From contig PVNU02000853.1 in assembly GCA_003013855.2 (NCBI GenBank), forward strand, positions 2,852,001 through 2,916,000: a DNA stretch of 64,000 nucleotides. The letters are read 5' to 3'. Positions 1-10,848 of the stretch are shown one piece after another. The stretch's first letter is position 1. Every line of letters begins with the position of its first letter. The notes below the pieces were generated by a model that was given only the letters and a program-made list of their open reading frames with translations, made no database searches and was not told the origin of the DNA. The translations under genes were made by a program, and so were the position numbers. The DNA comes from Liriodendron chinense (taxonomy: Eukaryota; Streptophyta; Magnoliopsida; Magnoliales; Magnoliaceae).

Positions 1-1141
1 TTTTAACTGTCACCAAAGATCTGAATGTATTAGAGAAAAAAGAACTAGACTTCGTTCTTCCTCACGTAGTGAAAAGGTAGCACGATGATTTTACGTAGCT
101 CGCATACTCAAATCCATCCATGCACTAAGGATGCTGAAGAAGAGAAGTCGGTGTCCCATCAGGCCAACATTCACACTGCTACTGTGTGGGTCCACAAGAT
201 TAAGCACCACGAAGTTGCTGAGTGCAGGTAATGGTATCTAGTCTCATAGTGGACCAAAAGATGAAGGGGTAGATTTGAATGAATAATCTAGAAGCGCTTT
301 ATATGGAAAAGCAAATAACCTGTGCTAAGGCATGTTTCAATTTAGATGGCGGGAACTGCCATCTCTACCATCCGAGCTAAAACAGGCTACTCGAAGGACA
401 AAGGTTCTTTCTGATAAACTAAAACAAAACTAAACAGAAAGCAAAAAAGTAAAAGGCCATTACTGGAAGCAAGCAAGCTTTAAGCAACCATGTGGGCTAA
501 GGGCAACTAACAACAAACTAAGAAGAAAGAAGGGAAAAGATAGATGAGTTATAAGGGAGTTGCATGCATGTTATCTTGAACATTCATCTCTCCTCTAAAG
601 AGTTTCTAGTAGTGTTGATCAACTACGGGCTCCTATTATATGGGCTAGTGTGGAGAGGTCATCAAATCTTTGATGATCAAAGCATGCCAGACTGTCAGCT
701 CAGACAACTCAGAAACTTCCTTCTTGCGAGTCACGACCAATCAAACCCCATGCCAACCATAGCATGCCAACTAGAATGAGTGAAGAGCCACCAAATCTGA
801 GTAGTGAATTAAAAAAAAATGTCAACTAGATCAAGGATTGGTGCTCCAAGAATAACAACTGCATCAAGTAGCTGGTTGGGTAAGATCTTCGTATCTTCCT
901 TGATCTCTAAAGGATCCTCCAAGTTGAAGTTTCTGGAACCGAAAATTCTAAAGTAAATACCATTAAAAATGTCAAGTATCAAACCTCTTAGAACCTCTAC
1001 GACGAGATCAATGAGGGTGCTCAGAAGCTGTCACCTTAGGAAACTGGCTACAGAAGCAGGTTCCATGAAAAGAGGGCTGTGGACCAAGTCTCATGACCCT
1101 GAACAATGAGTAGCTTCTTTGGTGCAGCTGCACAACTGCTC

Positions 1142-1622
1142 AAACTCAAGGACTTTGACAGCCCGAAACCACTTGAAACATAGCCCTGAACAACTTCAGC
1201 AAGTGGTTGTGCGTCAAACAACTCTGAAACTTAAATTTTCATGTTTCTTTCACCCTAAACCCTAAAGAATCTGAGTTCCATTCCTTTTAATTATCATTAT
1301 GCCACAGAACTCTAATCACGAATATAACATATGTCCACAAGTTAAACAATGATTCCTTAATCTTCAAACTCATCATTCATCATAAATCCCAAGTCACTAA
1401 AACTCGAGGAGTTCGACAGCCCGAAACCACCTGAAACATAGCTCTGAACAACCTCGACAGTAGTCGTGCCTCAAACAACTCTAAACCCTAAACCCTAAAG
1501 AATCTGAGTTCCAGTCTTTTAACCATCATTATGTTCTGCAACTGAACTCTAATAAAAAATCTAACATATGTCCACAATTTAAACAATGATTCCTTAATCT
1601 TCAAACTCATCATAAATCCCAA
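1142..1622. repeat. Two-copy tandem duplication, period about 233 bp
   Basis: Two adjacent diverged copies share the landmarks GACAGCCCGAAACCAC, CCTAAAGAATCTGAGTTCC and ACATATGTCCACAA in the same order. The GAATCTGAG landmark starts at 1267 and again at 1500. Both copies contain a short AAACCCTAA motif, which is too short to be an interstitial telomere tract. Confidence 0.7.
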
Positions 1623-1699
1623 GATGCATATCACAGTGGCCAAGTTCATTGAATGCTACACGTGCTTTGAACTAAGCGATAAGATTGATTCACAAAACA

Positions 1700-2352
1700 C
1701 CACATTTGCCAAAAAATTGGTGAATTCAATCATCAAATTATAAACCCCTAAATTCACCCAAATTCTTTTCTTACTTCATCTTAATTCTCTATTTCTATTC
1801 CACTTAAATTTGTCAACATCTAAATTCACCCAAAGTTCAGCGCATGTCAGAAATCCAATCTCGAGAAACTTCAGAGATAGGACCTAAAATAAGGATTGAA
1901 GCTTCTCTACAACTAAAGCATATTGATGCCACAAATTGAGTGAAACAAACCTAGAAACTTAGCAAATCAATGACAAGAATTCGGAACTGAGCACAAATCA
2001 AACAGAGGGAATTGAGTTCATTGGGAACCAATAAATTATGAACCTCTAACAAAACCAGAACTAAGACCAATTACAAAGGGACCCTACTTCCCTTTCACAT
2101 TCACCCAAATTTTTTTCATAATCAATTTCTAACCATGACATTATTAAAATCTCAATAAATTTTCTTTAAAAAAAATCTCATTAAATTATAGGAGCATGTC
2201 CAAAAGGAAGTTACACACCATTTGCCACACATTTGATGAATTCAACCATCAAATTAGTGATCCTAAATTCACTCAATTTTTTTTCTCACTTCGACTAAAT
2301 TTTCTATTCCTATTCCAGTTAAATTTGTCAACATCAAAATTCAACCAAAGTT
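1700..2352. repeat. Spaced direct duplication, 1700-1836 and 2216-2352
   Basis: About 135 bp around TGAATTCAAYCATCAAATTA and AAATTTGTCAACATC occur twice, 516 bp apart, with scattered substitutions. This looks like an old local duplication. No coding signal. Confidence 0.6.
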
Positions 2353-3342
2353 CAAAAAGAAGAAGAAAAAAAAAAAGAAAAAAGAAAAAAATGAAAAAAA
2401 CTCTGACAAGGGTGGCACGCTTATCATTTTGTCAAAAAGAGAGATTGTTTTGCAATCGCTTTTGCATCCTTATTTTTTGGAAAGGAAAATGATACGATAA
2501 AGGGGTTTGTTTCCAAAAAAAAAGAGACGAGTTTAGAATTTGCCCCCTGCCCAAATTGATATAGGATACCTTTCCATCCATTGAATGCAATGAACATTCA
2601 CTCATTGGACGTCCACAAACTAATCAGAACAATTCTTGAAATCTTCAAAACAAAGATGACTAAAAGGCAGCTAAGAGAAATAGAAGCGCCCTACAACCAA
2701 ATTTTCCATACTTTATTCACCCAGTTATCATTTTCTTCCCACTTTGTTTTCACAATACACTTTTCAATGGAATCAGACTCAAATTCCAATCCTGAAAAAT
2801 ATTCATATTAAATAAAAAAAAAATCAATCATTGATCATGCAAGTGGGCCCAAGTAGATAGTCCATGGCCCAAAACTCACTGAGAGGGCAATCCTAACCCT
2901 CCGAACAAAAGAAAGTTACAACTTGGACACCAAACATATTTTACTCTTTTAGTCATTTGATGCCCATTTGTAGGCCACCAATCAGATGGTTAGGACCGTC
3001 CGAGCAGCATGATCCTTGAGCACTAGAAACTCCATGGCAGGGCCCAACGGATCAACAGTCCAGAACCCATCAGCGTGCACTAGGCATACAGTCTTTGTTG
3101 GGCGCAGAGTGTCATATTCATGACGATGGATACAGAAGTCAGGTGGGCCATATTGCTAAAACAACTCAAGAACCCAAAAAACCCTAAACCCTAACCCCCA
3201 TTTTCAATTTACCTAATTACAGAATTCTTCCTTTTTCCGATCCATTCAGATTCTAAACCACAAACCACCTAAATTCTCGAAAAGAAGAAGAATAAAACCA
3301 TCAAGGAAAAAAAAAAAAACAGAACAAAAACAAAGAAAGAAA

Positions 3343-3345
<3 letters not shown>

Positions 3346-3387
<42 letters not shown>
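3346..3387. repeat. (GA)n microsatellite abutting the LSM2 5' splice site
   Basis: About 20 uninterrupted GA units. On the coding (minus) strand this is a CT tract that begins at the GT donor after LSM2 exon 2, so the donor reads GTCTCTCTC. Confidence 0.9.
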
Positions 3388-3388
<1 letters not shown>

Positions 3389-3389
<1 letters not shown>

Positions 3390-3634
3390 ATGTGGGGGTA
3401 CTTGTGTTCATCGACAACCCGTGTGTTCTCAAGCTTTATATTGAGGTATTGGTCCACGGAATGCAGTGTCCCGCGGATCGCCAGATCGTTCTTCAGCTCC
3501 ACTGTCACTTCCTTCCCAACCAGCTCCTTGAAATACGAGAAGAACAGCTGCCATGCTCCACCAAACTTACATGTATCAGATCAGAGCAGAGAGTAACAGA
3601 GGAAAAAATCAAAAGAAATTGGAAAAATTACCAT
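3389..3634 (-). CDS. LSM2: LSM2, U6 snRNA-associated Sm-like protein (exons 1-2, partial)
   Basis: LSM2 is a subunit of the LSM2-8 ring that binds the U6 snRNA 3' end for splicing and of the cytoplasmic LSM1-7 ring for mRNA decay. Exon 2 (3547-3389) has 53 phase-0 codons, from LFFSYFKELVGKEV through TLHSVDQYLNIKLENTRVVD to KYPHM, and matches the strongly conserved N-terminal half of the LSM2 Sm fold. Exon 1 appears to contribute only the initiator ATG (3634-3632), followed directly by a GTAA donor; the intron ends at an AG at 3549-3548. An unspliced reading would start at the ATG at 3554 in the wrong frame, which supports the splice model. The donor after exon 2 is GTCTCTCT inside a microsatellite. 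The C-terminal half is not in the window, so this is a gene cut by the window edge or a truncated copy. The family call is very secure; intactness is unknown. Confidence 0.88.
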
Positions 3635-3840
3635 CTTTCGCTCTTTTCGTGTTGAAGAAGACAGGAAAAGAAAAGAGGAAAGAGGAGGAATTTCTCTTCC
3701 TCTCTATTCCCTTCTTCTGTGGGAAGAGGAATGCTGCTTGCAGTGGGGAGGAATCGAGTGGGCGTGCGAGGAGAATGGTCTTTACTAGGCTTCCTGCACA
3801 CACGTCTCGGAATGGGACATGTGTGCGATTATAAGATGGG
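3635..3840 (-). promoter_or_regulatory. Probable LSM2 5' UTR and proximal promoter
   Basis: Sequence directly upstream of the LSM2 ATG on the minus strand. It is pyrimidine-rich (TTCCTCTT tracts) next to the start, as in many plant leaders. A weak TATAAT-like string lies at about 3827-3832. No firm transcription start can be set from sequence alone. Confidence 0.35.
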
Positions 3841-4235
3841 ATGCTCGTAATTTCGTAGAATCCGGACTCAATTTCGTAACCAGTGTGTCAACCGGTCGGG
3901 CTAGGACTGAGTTAAGATCTGTTCATGCCCAGCCCACATTGTTGCTCTGGCCGTTCTAGGCTAAAATAGTCCAGCCCGAGCGCAGTCCAAAATGTTTGTA
4001 CGGGCCTGGCCCAGGCCTGAGCCCAAACCTAATACCTAAAAAAGGGTATGTGGAGAGAGAGAACTCAATGCTGAGATGAGAAATATAGAAGAATTCATAG
4101 AGATCAATCGATTCGTCATTATGGAGGTGGCATTGAGGTGCTGTCCAGACCGATCGAGAAGCCCTAAAAACCTTGGTCATCTTTGGGTTTATATAGAGGA
4201 GAGGTATGTGAGGGGAGATGGGGAAGACATGCGGC
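3841..4235. other. Unassigned spacer with GGCC/GCCC-rich stretch
   Basis: No gene. The stretch around 3880-4020 (GTCAACCGGTCGGGCTAGG, CAGCCCGAGC, GGCCTGGCCCAGGCC) resembles the interior of hAT-type non-autonomous elements common in plants, but no terminal repeats were identified. Confidence 0.3.
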
Positions 4236-4240
4236 ATTTT

Positions 4241-4836
4241 TGCTGGGAATAGGAACGCCGGCAGCGGAAGCGGTAGCCAAACAAACACCACAACAATATA
4301 TAAGATCAAACGAGAAACACAATAAAACCAATACACACAAGCATTCAACCACAAGAGACAATCCAATTTTACATCGAAAAACCCCTCAACAAGTAAAAAA
4401 CCATGGCACAAAGCGATCCACTATGATTAACAGAAGATTACAGAGATTGATAGCCCACAAGCAAGGAAAATAGAAAAAAACTAAGCTCTCTCTCACAAAA
4501 CACTCTCCCCTCTTCCAAACACACTTTGGAAACCTTAGACACCTTAGGATTGCTCATAATCCCGGATTCATGTTATATATATAGCAAGCAACCCTGAATT
4601 AGAAACGTCTTATGCAAAGCCGCGCAATAGCGCAAGAAATCGCGTACTGCGCAAGGCACTGCATAACTGACCACCGATCGGACCGGCCCAAAAAACAGTC
4701 CAGGGAGAAAAATCACGCATATTTACGTCTGCCTCAACACTGGCCTGATCGATCAAGACCGGTCGTCCCCCTCTGCTCGACCGGTCATGACCGGTCGGTG
4801 ACAGTCCAGGGATGCCGTTTGAAGGCTCTTCCAACA
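4241..4836 (-). repeat. 3' LTR of TR-GAG Copia copy 1
   Basis: Homologous to 7918-8477. Read on the minus strand it starts TGTTGGAAGAGCC and ends TATTCCCAGCA, a diverged form of the CCCAACA end of the partner LTR. The divergence between the two LTRs shows the insertion is not recent. Confidence 0.85.
4574..4800 (-). promoter_or_regulatory. LTR promoter: TATATATA box with upstream ACCGGT palindrome cluster
   Basis: On the minus strand a TATATATA box (about 4582-4574) is preceded by a motif cluster at 4671-4800: GACCGGCC, a diverged AAGACCGGTCGT, and the inverted repeat CGACCGGTCATGACCGGTCG. Promoter role is inferred from position in U3. Confidence 0.6.
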
Positions 4837-4843
4837 AACTCTA

Positions 4844-6461
4844 TGTTGAGCTCAGAATTGTGCATATTCTAACCTCAATTCATCACATATTATAAATGGG
4901 TTGCATGATTAAAAGATTACTTTAATGCATGATTTGTGATTGTAGGAATGAGATGGAGATTTCACTAATTCAAGGCTTGAGAGAGCACTTTACATACATT
5001 GAAGACCAAGCTTTGATGAGCCCAAGAAGAGAAGAAAAACCTTGAAGAAGTCCTGAATTGTCCTGAAAAAGAAAAATGCAGAGCTGCAGGGTCATAAAAC
5101 TAAAATGCAGAAAGTTGCAGTTTCTGAAGATTGATCCAAAGATTGATCCGTCGATTGATCGCTCAGCCTGAGCGATTGATCGACAGACTTGAGCAATTGA
5201 TCGCCCAGCCTGAGCGATTGATCGCCCAGATTGTAGATCAATAGACAGAATACAGATTTTTGAAGAATTGCTGTTGAAACTCTCTGGACACTTTTTACTC
5301 ACATCGATTGATCGCCCAACCTTGATTGATTCATCGCTAGGACCCACTGATTGATCGCTTAGCCAGTCGATCAATCGCTCAACTTCAGAAATTCCTATTT
5401 TCGGTCCGGATTTCTCTGCGCAGTGCGTAAGTTTAACGCAAATTCTCGAAGATTCTGCGCTATGAAGGCTTGAAAGCTATAAAAGGGATCCTCCACTACG
5501 TTCCTAAGGCATCTTAGAAGTGATTGAGCACGGTGGGAGACGTCGGAAGTCGGATTTAGAATTCTACAACTCATCCTAGTTTGTTCTTTTAGTTTCATGT
5601 TTTGTTTAGTTGTTTTCATGTTTCCTTGGATCATGAATGGCTAAACCTCTTAGCTAGGGCTAAGAGGTGAAGCTTGTAGTGAATCTAAGATGCTTCAATT
5701 CGTTTGATTTGGTTTCAAGTTGGATTCTTAGTGAAGAACAATGGTTTGAAGTTTAAATAAAGTTCTAAGTAGTTTTTCTTAATCTTATGATGGCTCATGG
5801 ATATTTAGAAGAATTGTTTGAGTTCTTAACTGTTTTGAGCTAGTCTAGACCTATATGATCAGAGGAATTGAATTCAATGCGCTCTAGATCTATGATCTTC
5901 ATGTGGGAACTTCATATCAAAAGTCTATTTTTTCTGGAAATTCTGGATTATGTAAGATTATGTATGTGATTTGGATCAAGTTCAAATCATGATCTAGTTT
6001 TATCTTGTGACAGGATTTAATGATAATTATGGTTGTGATCTTAATCTATTGGAATTGGGATTGACCTATGCAATTGAGTGTGCTCAAGTCCTAGCTTGAA
6101 TTGAGAGAATCATGTACATGAGTCATGCATATTACAGATTGTTTGTTTTAACTGCTCTATCATCCGACTAGATAGAACTTAATTTCGATTCTAGTTGAGA
6201 AAGTGAGAAACCACAGTGAATTGAGCATCAAGGATTGCTACAAGTGGATCCTTGACCCCTAATGCCTTTTTATTAATTGATTACCTGCAGTTTAGTTCAA
6301 TAGCATCTATCTACATCAATCTACTAAAATCTGTTTAGTTAAGCTCTTCAGTGGAAACCATTAGAAGTGTTTTGTGAATTCCTACGCAAGTCTCTGTGGA
6401 TCGACCTCGGTCTTACCAAGATTATTACTATATCGCAACCCTACACTTGGGGAAGCGAACA
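4844..6461 (+). mobile_element. Solo LTR of an Athila-type Ty3/gypsy element inside the Copia element
   Basis: 1.6 kb beginning TGTTGAGCTC and ending GGGGAAGCGAACA. It is homologous along its length to the reverse complement of the Athila LTRs at 44021-45540, 47622-48983, 49535-51098 and 58303-59861. It interrupts the Copia tract between polypurine site and 3' LTR. Comparison with 47540-47580 shows the uninterrupted order. Flanks ctcta/ctccg look like a decayed 5-bp target duplication. No internal domain remains, as expected after LTR-LTR recombination. Confidence 0.75.
5128..5484 (+). promoter_or_regulatory. Athila LTR promoter: GATTGATC array upstream of TATAAAA
   Basis: A cluster of GATTGATCG/CGATCAATC units (5128-5381), some flanked by the inverted pair GCTCAG...CTGAGC, ends about 97 bp before a TATAAAA box at 5478-5484. 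The other Athila LTRs here carry ACCGGT palindromes at the corresponding place. Confidence 0.6.
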
Positions 6462-6520
6462 CTCCGCCGAGACTTCAAACGTCAAATCAGAACATCCTCG
6501 CTTTCATCATCTCATCTTCG

Positions 6521-7862
6521 TCATAGCTCCATCGCTTCTCGTGCCACCATCAACCCCAACCTTGCACTTTCACGCCCTTTTTTGCTTTTCTCATGTGGCC
6601 CTTGGGTACTTGCCACATACGAGCAACCATGGATCCTTCCTGCCGATCCCGCAGCTCCACCGTGAGTTGTACTCCCGATCAACTTGTAAAGATGGCCACA
6701 CCTCCATGCCTTCATCCACACGAGTGCCCCCTTCAACACTTTACAACAACGATCATGGCTGATGAACACGCACCCTTTCACCTCGAATACACCAAAAGAA
6801 ATCACATTCATCTTCATCTTAGGAACATGCATCACATCTTCGAGGACTCGTTCGATCCCATTGAACATCTTGATGTGCACCGTACCAATACCCATCATAT
6901 TATGAGCGTAGCTATCGCCCATAAACACTGATTCTCCACCACACTCTCTATACGTCGTGAATGAACTCCGGTCAGGACCACGTGACATGAAGCCCCTAAA
7001 TCTACGATCCACTCTCTACTGTGAGATCCCTTGCCAGATATAGTAAGAACTTCACAAAGATCACCACCGTCCTCTACAGTATTGGCTCCCTCTCCAGAAG
7101 AATTTTCATACCTCTCTTGCTTCAACTTGGGATTCTGACAATCCCCTCTTATGTGGCCTTCCTGACCATAACTCTAACTACTTCACCTTGGCTTTCCCTT
7201 TGCCTTTGGCCTTAGATTTCGATTTCGAATATCCCTCACCATGCTCAAAATTTCTTCCCCTCATAATTAGTGCCTCTGAGGAAGAATAAGAACCCACGTC
7301 ACCTGCTTTTCTTTCTCATCGCCTTCGACTGAAGGGCTGAAATAATAGTCTCAACATTAATGGTCTCCCTTTCTGCGCACATAGAGTCCCTGAATGACTC
7401 ATATGAATTTGGAAGAGAATTCAACAGGATGCATGCTTAATATTCATCCTTCATTGGCTCATTTATCTCCACCAACTTGCAAACTAGCCTATTGAACGTG
7501 CTTAAGTGGTCATCCACATCCGTCCCCTCAGCCATCCTCAAGGTGAACAATTGCATCAACAGATACATGCGATTCTCTAGAGACTTCTTGGCATAAACCT
7601 TCTCTAACTTTGTCATCGTATCAGCCGCAGTCTTCTCCTTCATGACGTGATAGAGGACATCATCTGTAAGGCTTAATAGGATCGAGGTTCTAGCATTCTT
7701 GTCGAGCTTCGTCCACTCATCCTCTTTGATAGCCCCGAGTCGCTTTCCAAGAGTGTCATCAAGCCCTTGTTGAACTAGAAGGGATTCGATCTTCACCTTC
7801 CATAACTCAAAATTATTTTTGCAGGAAAACTTCTCTACCTTGAACCCTGTGCTTGATCCCAT
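6521..7862 (-). pseudogene. Copia gag-protease, degraded (TR-GAG copy 1)
   Basis: The frame starts with ATG at 7862 (MGSSTGFKVEKF). It shows the Copia gag core (NNFELWKVKIESLL, WTKLDKNARTSILLSL, KKSLENRMYLLMQLFTLRMA), which forms the particle shell. After breaks it continues to a protease region, where the usual active-site DSGA reads DLGA (WIVDLGASCHV), and to a GAG-pre-integrase start (CCKVLKGALVWMKA, LYKLIGS). It stops about 60 residues later. Several frameshifts, for example near 7433 and 6990, break the frame, so no full product is expected. Copy 2 at 46191-47466 has the same domain order and the same end, which shows how the family is built. The nearest known type is the gag region of Tnt1-like Copia polyproteins. 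Confidence 0.85.
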
Positions 7863-7903
7863 CTTCTCGTCTCAGATCCGAATTCTACTCCACCCCAACT
7901 TTA

Positions 7904-7915
7904 GCTCTGATACCA
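7904..7915 (-). other. Primer binding site (tRNA-Met type)
   Basis: TGGTATCAGAGC on the minus strand, 2 bp after the end of the 5' LTR. This is the standard initiator-methionine tRNA primer site of plant Copia elements and fixes element orientation. Confidence 0.9.
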
Positions 7916-7917
7916 CT

Positions 7918-8477
7918 TGTTGGGAATAGGGACGCCGGCAGTGGAAGCGGAAGCCGAACAAACACCACAGTAGTATATAAGATCAAACGAGAAACACAAT
8001 GAAACCAATTCACACAAGCATTCAACCACAAGAGACAATCCGAAACAATGGGGAAAAAACCACGATACAAAGCGATCCACTATGATTAACAGAAGATTGC
8101 AGAGATTGACAGCCCACAAGTAAGGAAAATAGAGAAAACCCAAGCTCTCTCTCACAAAACCTTATCCACTCTTCCAAACACACTTTGGAAACCTTGGACA
8201 CCTTTGGATTGATCCTAATCCTAGATTCATGCCATATATATAGCAAGCAACCCTGAATTAGAAATGTCTTACGCAAATCCGTGCAATAGCGCAAGAAATC
8301 ACGTACTGCGCAAGGCACTGCATAACTGGCCGACCGGCCCAAAAAACAGTCCAGGGAGAAAAATCACATAGATTCACGTCTGCCTCAACACTGGCAGACC
8401 GGTTGGCCCCCACTGCTCGACCGGTCGTGACCGGTGGGTGACAGTCCAGGGATGCCAGTTTGAAGGCTCTTCCAACA
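7918..8477 (-). repeat. 5' LTR of TR-GAG Copia copy 1
   Basis: 560 bp. Minus-strand start TGTTGGAAGAGCC, end ATTCCCAACA. It is followed directly by the primer binding site and flanked outside by the target duplication atttt. Confidence 0.88.
8235..8441 (-). promoter_or_regulatory. LTR promoter: TATATATA box with upstream ACCGGT cluster
   Basis: TATATATA (8242-8235, minus strand) lies about 85 bp downstream of a cluster at 8328-8441 containing GGCCGACCGGCC, GACCGGTTGG and CGACCGGTCGTGACCGGT. Confidence 0.6.
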
Positions 8478-8482
8478 ATTTT

Positions 8483-8703
8483 TATTGCTTTCAAAGTGAA
8501 AGCATGAGAGAGAGAAGATACGAGTATGTTATATTAAAAAGAAAATTAACCCTAACAAGTTGGCCAAGCTAATGGGCTTTTATTTATTTATGTCCCAGCT
8601 CGGCTCGATTATGAAATGAGCTGGCTATTAAAGCTCGAGCAAGGTCTTCGGCCTTGATAATCCAGCCCAAGCTCGGCTTGAGGCGAGCCAAGCCCGACCA
8701 ACC
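8483..8703. other. Spacer with GCTCGGCTCG-rich remnant
   Basis: No gene. The strings CAGCTCGGCTCG, AAGCTCGAGC and CAAGCTCGGCTTGAGGCGAG resemble the interior of the hAT-like element at 16499-17560, so this may be a remnant of a similar DNA transposon. The ends are not recognisable. Confidence 0.3.
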
Positions 8704-9960
8704 TGTTAGTGCACTTTTCTGTGGCATACTAGTCCACCTTATTTGTCAATCACATGAGTCCATGTGTTGTAATGTCAGTTGAGCTTGGATAAGCTGAAGA
8801 CCAAAGATTCAAGTAGACAAGAAGCATCAAGGAAGAAGATCAGGTAAATGAGATGCTTTGGTGACCCTAGCCCTTTAAACCAAAACACCCAAAACCTCTT
8901 AGATGACTTTGACCAATTAGGAATACCCTTAGTCATCATCATTAGTTTTAAAACACCTTGAAAAACATGATAAGTTAGAGTAATAAAAGAGGTGGAAGCT
9001 GCTGCATGTAAACAAATCTGCCCAAATAACAATTTTCGATTGATCTCCGATCAATCGGACTTCCAATAGGACTGATCAATCGGACAGTTGTTCCGATCAA
9101 TCAGAATTTGTTCCAGAGGATTTGAAAAATTCATTGGACAGATTTTCAATCAATCGAACAGTGCCTCCGATCAACCGGATGAGGTCCTTTCGATCAATCG
9201 GAATTTATTCCAGAGAATTCTCTGAACAGATTTCCGATCAATCAGACAAGTCTCCGATCAATCGGAAGTGACCTCTGATTAATCGAACCTTTTTCCGATC
9301 AATCGAAGATATGCGAATCTGCTAATTTTTTTACCATTGGAAGAAAATCTATATAAGGAGGGGGATTTGTTTTTAGGCATATGAGAGGAATTTTAAGGAG
9401 ATAGAAGCCACCATTGTTGAAGATCATTAGGAGCTCTATTCCTAACCCTAGCAAGTCATCTTCCTTGTGATTCATCACAAGAATAAAGCCTTCCAAACTC
9501 ATGATGAAGATACACTTGTCCCTCTTTTGATCTCTAAAGTTTGGATTAATCTTGATAGTGAAATTTCTATCCAAAACTCTATGATGAGATCCTTGTAGGT
9601 GAGACTTTCTAGGCAACCCACTTCCATTAGTTATAGAGATCTCAAACCTTCCTCCTAAAATCTTGGGCATCTCCATCGGAGCATCACATGCAATGGAGTT
9701 GATCTTAGAGCTGAAGCCTTGACAAAGTGGTGGCATCAAAGATCGATGGAGCACAAGGGGAGCTTATTCGAGCACGGGAGAGCAAGAAGAAGCAACCTAA
9801 AGCAGCACACAAAGGGACTCAATTCGACAAGTAAGTTGTCATTTGTAAGAGTCCGGTTCCACTCTTTTTCTTGTAGGAATTGAGTGTAGAGTTTATTTTT
9901 AAACTTGATAGGTTCGGTTGTAGGATCTAGACCCTGAAATTGCGGTTTTACCGCTAGTGA
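8704..9960 (+). repeat. SIRE-like Copia LTR, plus orientation, piece 1
   Basis: Begins TGTTAGTGCAC and runs through a palindrome array and TATA box to CGGTTGTAGGATC. The rest of the LTR appears to continue at 16438-16498, 17561-17777 and 42451-43024, separated by later insertions. Family assignment rests on the downstream part, which has the GGAGTGGAGTAG...CGAACCACTATACAT block and the CACCCCCCC tract typical of SIRE/Maximus-type LTRs. No internal domain is present, so it is probably a shattered solo LTR. Confidence 0.5.
9036..9356 (+). promoter_or_regulatory. SIRE-like LTR promoter: TCCGATCAATCGGA array upstream of TATATAA
   Basis: About nine copies of CGATCAATCGG or close variants between 9036 and 9308, many of them inside the perfect palindrome TCCGATTGATCGGA/TCCGATCAATCGGA family. 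They end about 42 bp upstream of a TATATAA box at 9350-9356. Confidence 0.6.
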
Positions 9961-9968
9961 GATAAGCT

Positions 9969-10848
9969 TGAAGGTATGCTTATGTCCTAGAGGGGGGGTG
10001 TGAATAAGACTTTTAACAAATTCTTTGCCAATTAAAAACTCAATACAATTTACCAATATAATATATGTAAATGCACGTAAATTGATCACACAAGGTCCTC
10101 CTAAATGATCAACTATACTAAAGGAAGCAATTGATCAAACAGTTCATATGCATGCTTGTATTAATTATTCAAAGATGACATATGATCATTTTGTCAAACG
10201 CAAGAAGGTCATACAGTTAAGCACTTATAAGATTGATAAACAAGGAACAATAATAGACAAAATGCATTCACCACATTGCACACGATGTATAGTGGTTCGA
10301 CGATAAGTCTACTCCACTCCCGGTTCAAGTACCCAACTCCTTTGAGTACACTGGCATTCACTATCGGAGGTTTTAAATGAGGTTCACCTCTCAACCTTTA
10401 CAACCTACATAAGGTTAATACCTATACAAGGACTCCTCAACTCCTACGCACGTATTCTCCCGTGTCGGAGGCCTACGAAAGGACTTACACGTCTTACTTA
10501 AGGACAACTCCGAGATTGGGTCACAATCTTTAGACTCCATTCTCAACAAGAAGGGGGAATCAAACAATGGACTCTATAAGCTTAAACACTTACAAGAGAT
10601 GAGCCCCAATTCAGCGACGATGAGTAGCTTCAACTTCCACGAATGCTTTAGCTCATCTCCAAGCTCCCACGGTCAGCTACCAATGCATATGATGTTCCTA
10701 GACTAGTGCCGGGTAGGTGGGAGAAGGTATTGATGTTCCATTTGCCTATTACAATGCAATGGTTAATGAAGGAACCATCAATCGGATCATTCAATGGCTA
10801 TGAATGACTTGAAGATTAAGATTCAATGATAGGGACAACCATGAATGC
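9969..10848 (-). repeat. SIRE-like Copia LTR, minus orientation, piece 1
   Basis: The reverse complement of 10260-10440 matches 42456-42640 in order (GTAGGTTG, GGAGTGGAGTAG, CGAACCACTATACAT). The plus strand at about 9985-10000 shows CTAGAGGGGGGG, the inverted form of the CACCCCCCC tract. The likely edge is TGAAGGTATGC at 9969. The LTR is interrupted at 10848 by the Tekay-like insertion and resumes at 15473. It lies inside the plus-oriented LTR of the same family. No target duplication could be confirmed. Confidence 0.5.

Larger units (their letters stand above)
1..3388. other. Non-coding left region, probably LSM2 intron 2
   Basis: AT-rich sequence with no supported coding exon on either strand. 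It lies downstream of LSM2 exon 2 on the minus strand. The third LSM2 exon, which would encode the part of the Sm domain starting LSVRNCFIRG, could not be found here, so either intron 2 runs past the left edge or the gene is truncated. Short open frames are low-complexity or lack any family resemblance. Two small duplications are listed separately. Confidence 0.5.
4241..8477 (-). mobile_element. Non-autonomous Copia element, gag-protease only (TR-GAG type), copy 1
   Basis: A complete element bounded by identical 5-bp target duplications atttt (4236-4240 and 8478-8482). It has two homologous LTRs (4241-4836 and 7918-8477), a Copia methionine-tRNA primer site and one gag-protease reading frame. 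A solo Athila LTR sits at 4844-6461. Without it, the interior is only about 1.46 kb and passes from gag, protease and the first residues of a GAG-pre-integrase segment straight to the 3' LTR. Integrase, reverse transcriptase and RNase H are absent. The second copy at 43953-47621 lacks the same part, so the deletion belongs to the family. Mobilisation would need proteins from a full-length Copia relative. Confidence 0.85.

Noticed and set aside
1255..3195. AAACCCTAAACCCTAA strings as interstitial telomere repeats or telo-boxes
   Set aside because: Only one to two units at each of three places (about 1255, 1485, 3181); two belong to a tandem duplication. Too short for a telomeric tract.
3389..3634. 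LSM2 as a processed retrocopy
   Set aside because: Both intron borders and intron sequence are present, so it is a genomic gene copy.
3956..4411. 151-codon minus-strand open frame as a gene
   Set aside because: It runs across the outer edge of the Copia LTR and its target duplication, has no recognisable domain, and mixes two unrelated sequences.
5120..5381. Regularly spaced GATTGATC units as a CRISPR-like array
   Set aside because: Units and spacers are irregular, spacers are repeat-related, and the locus is a plant retrotransposon LTR.
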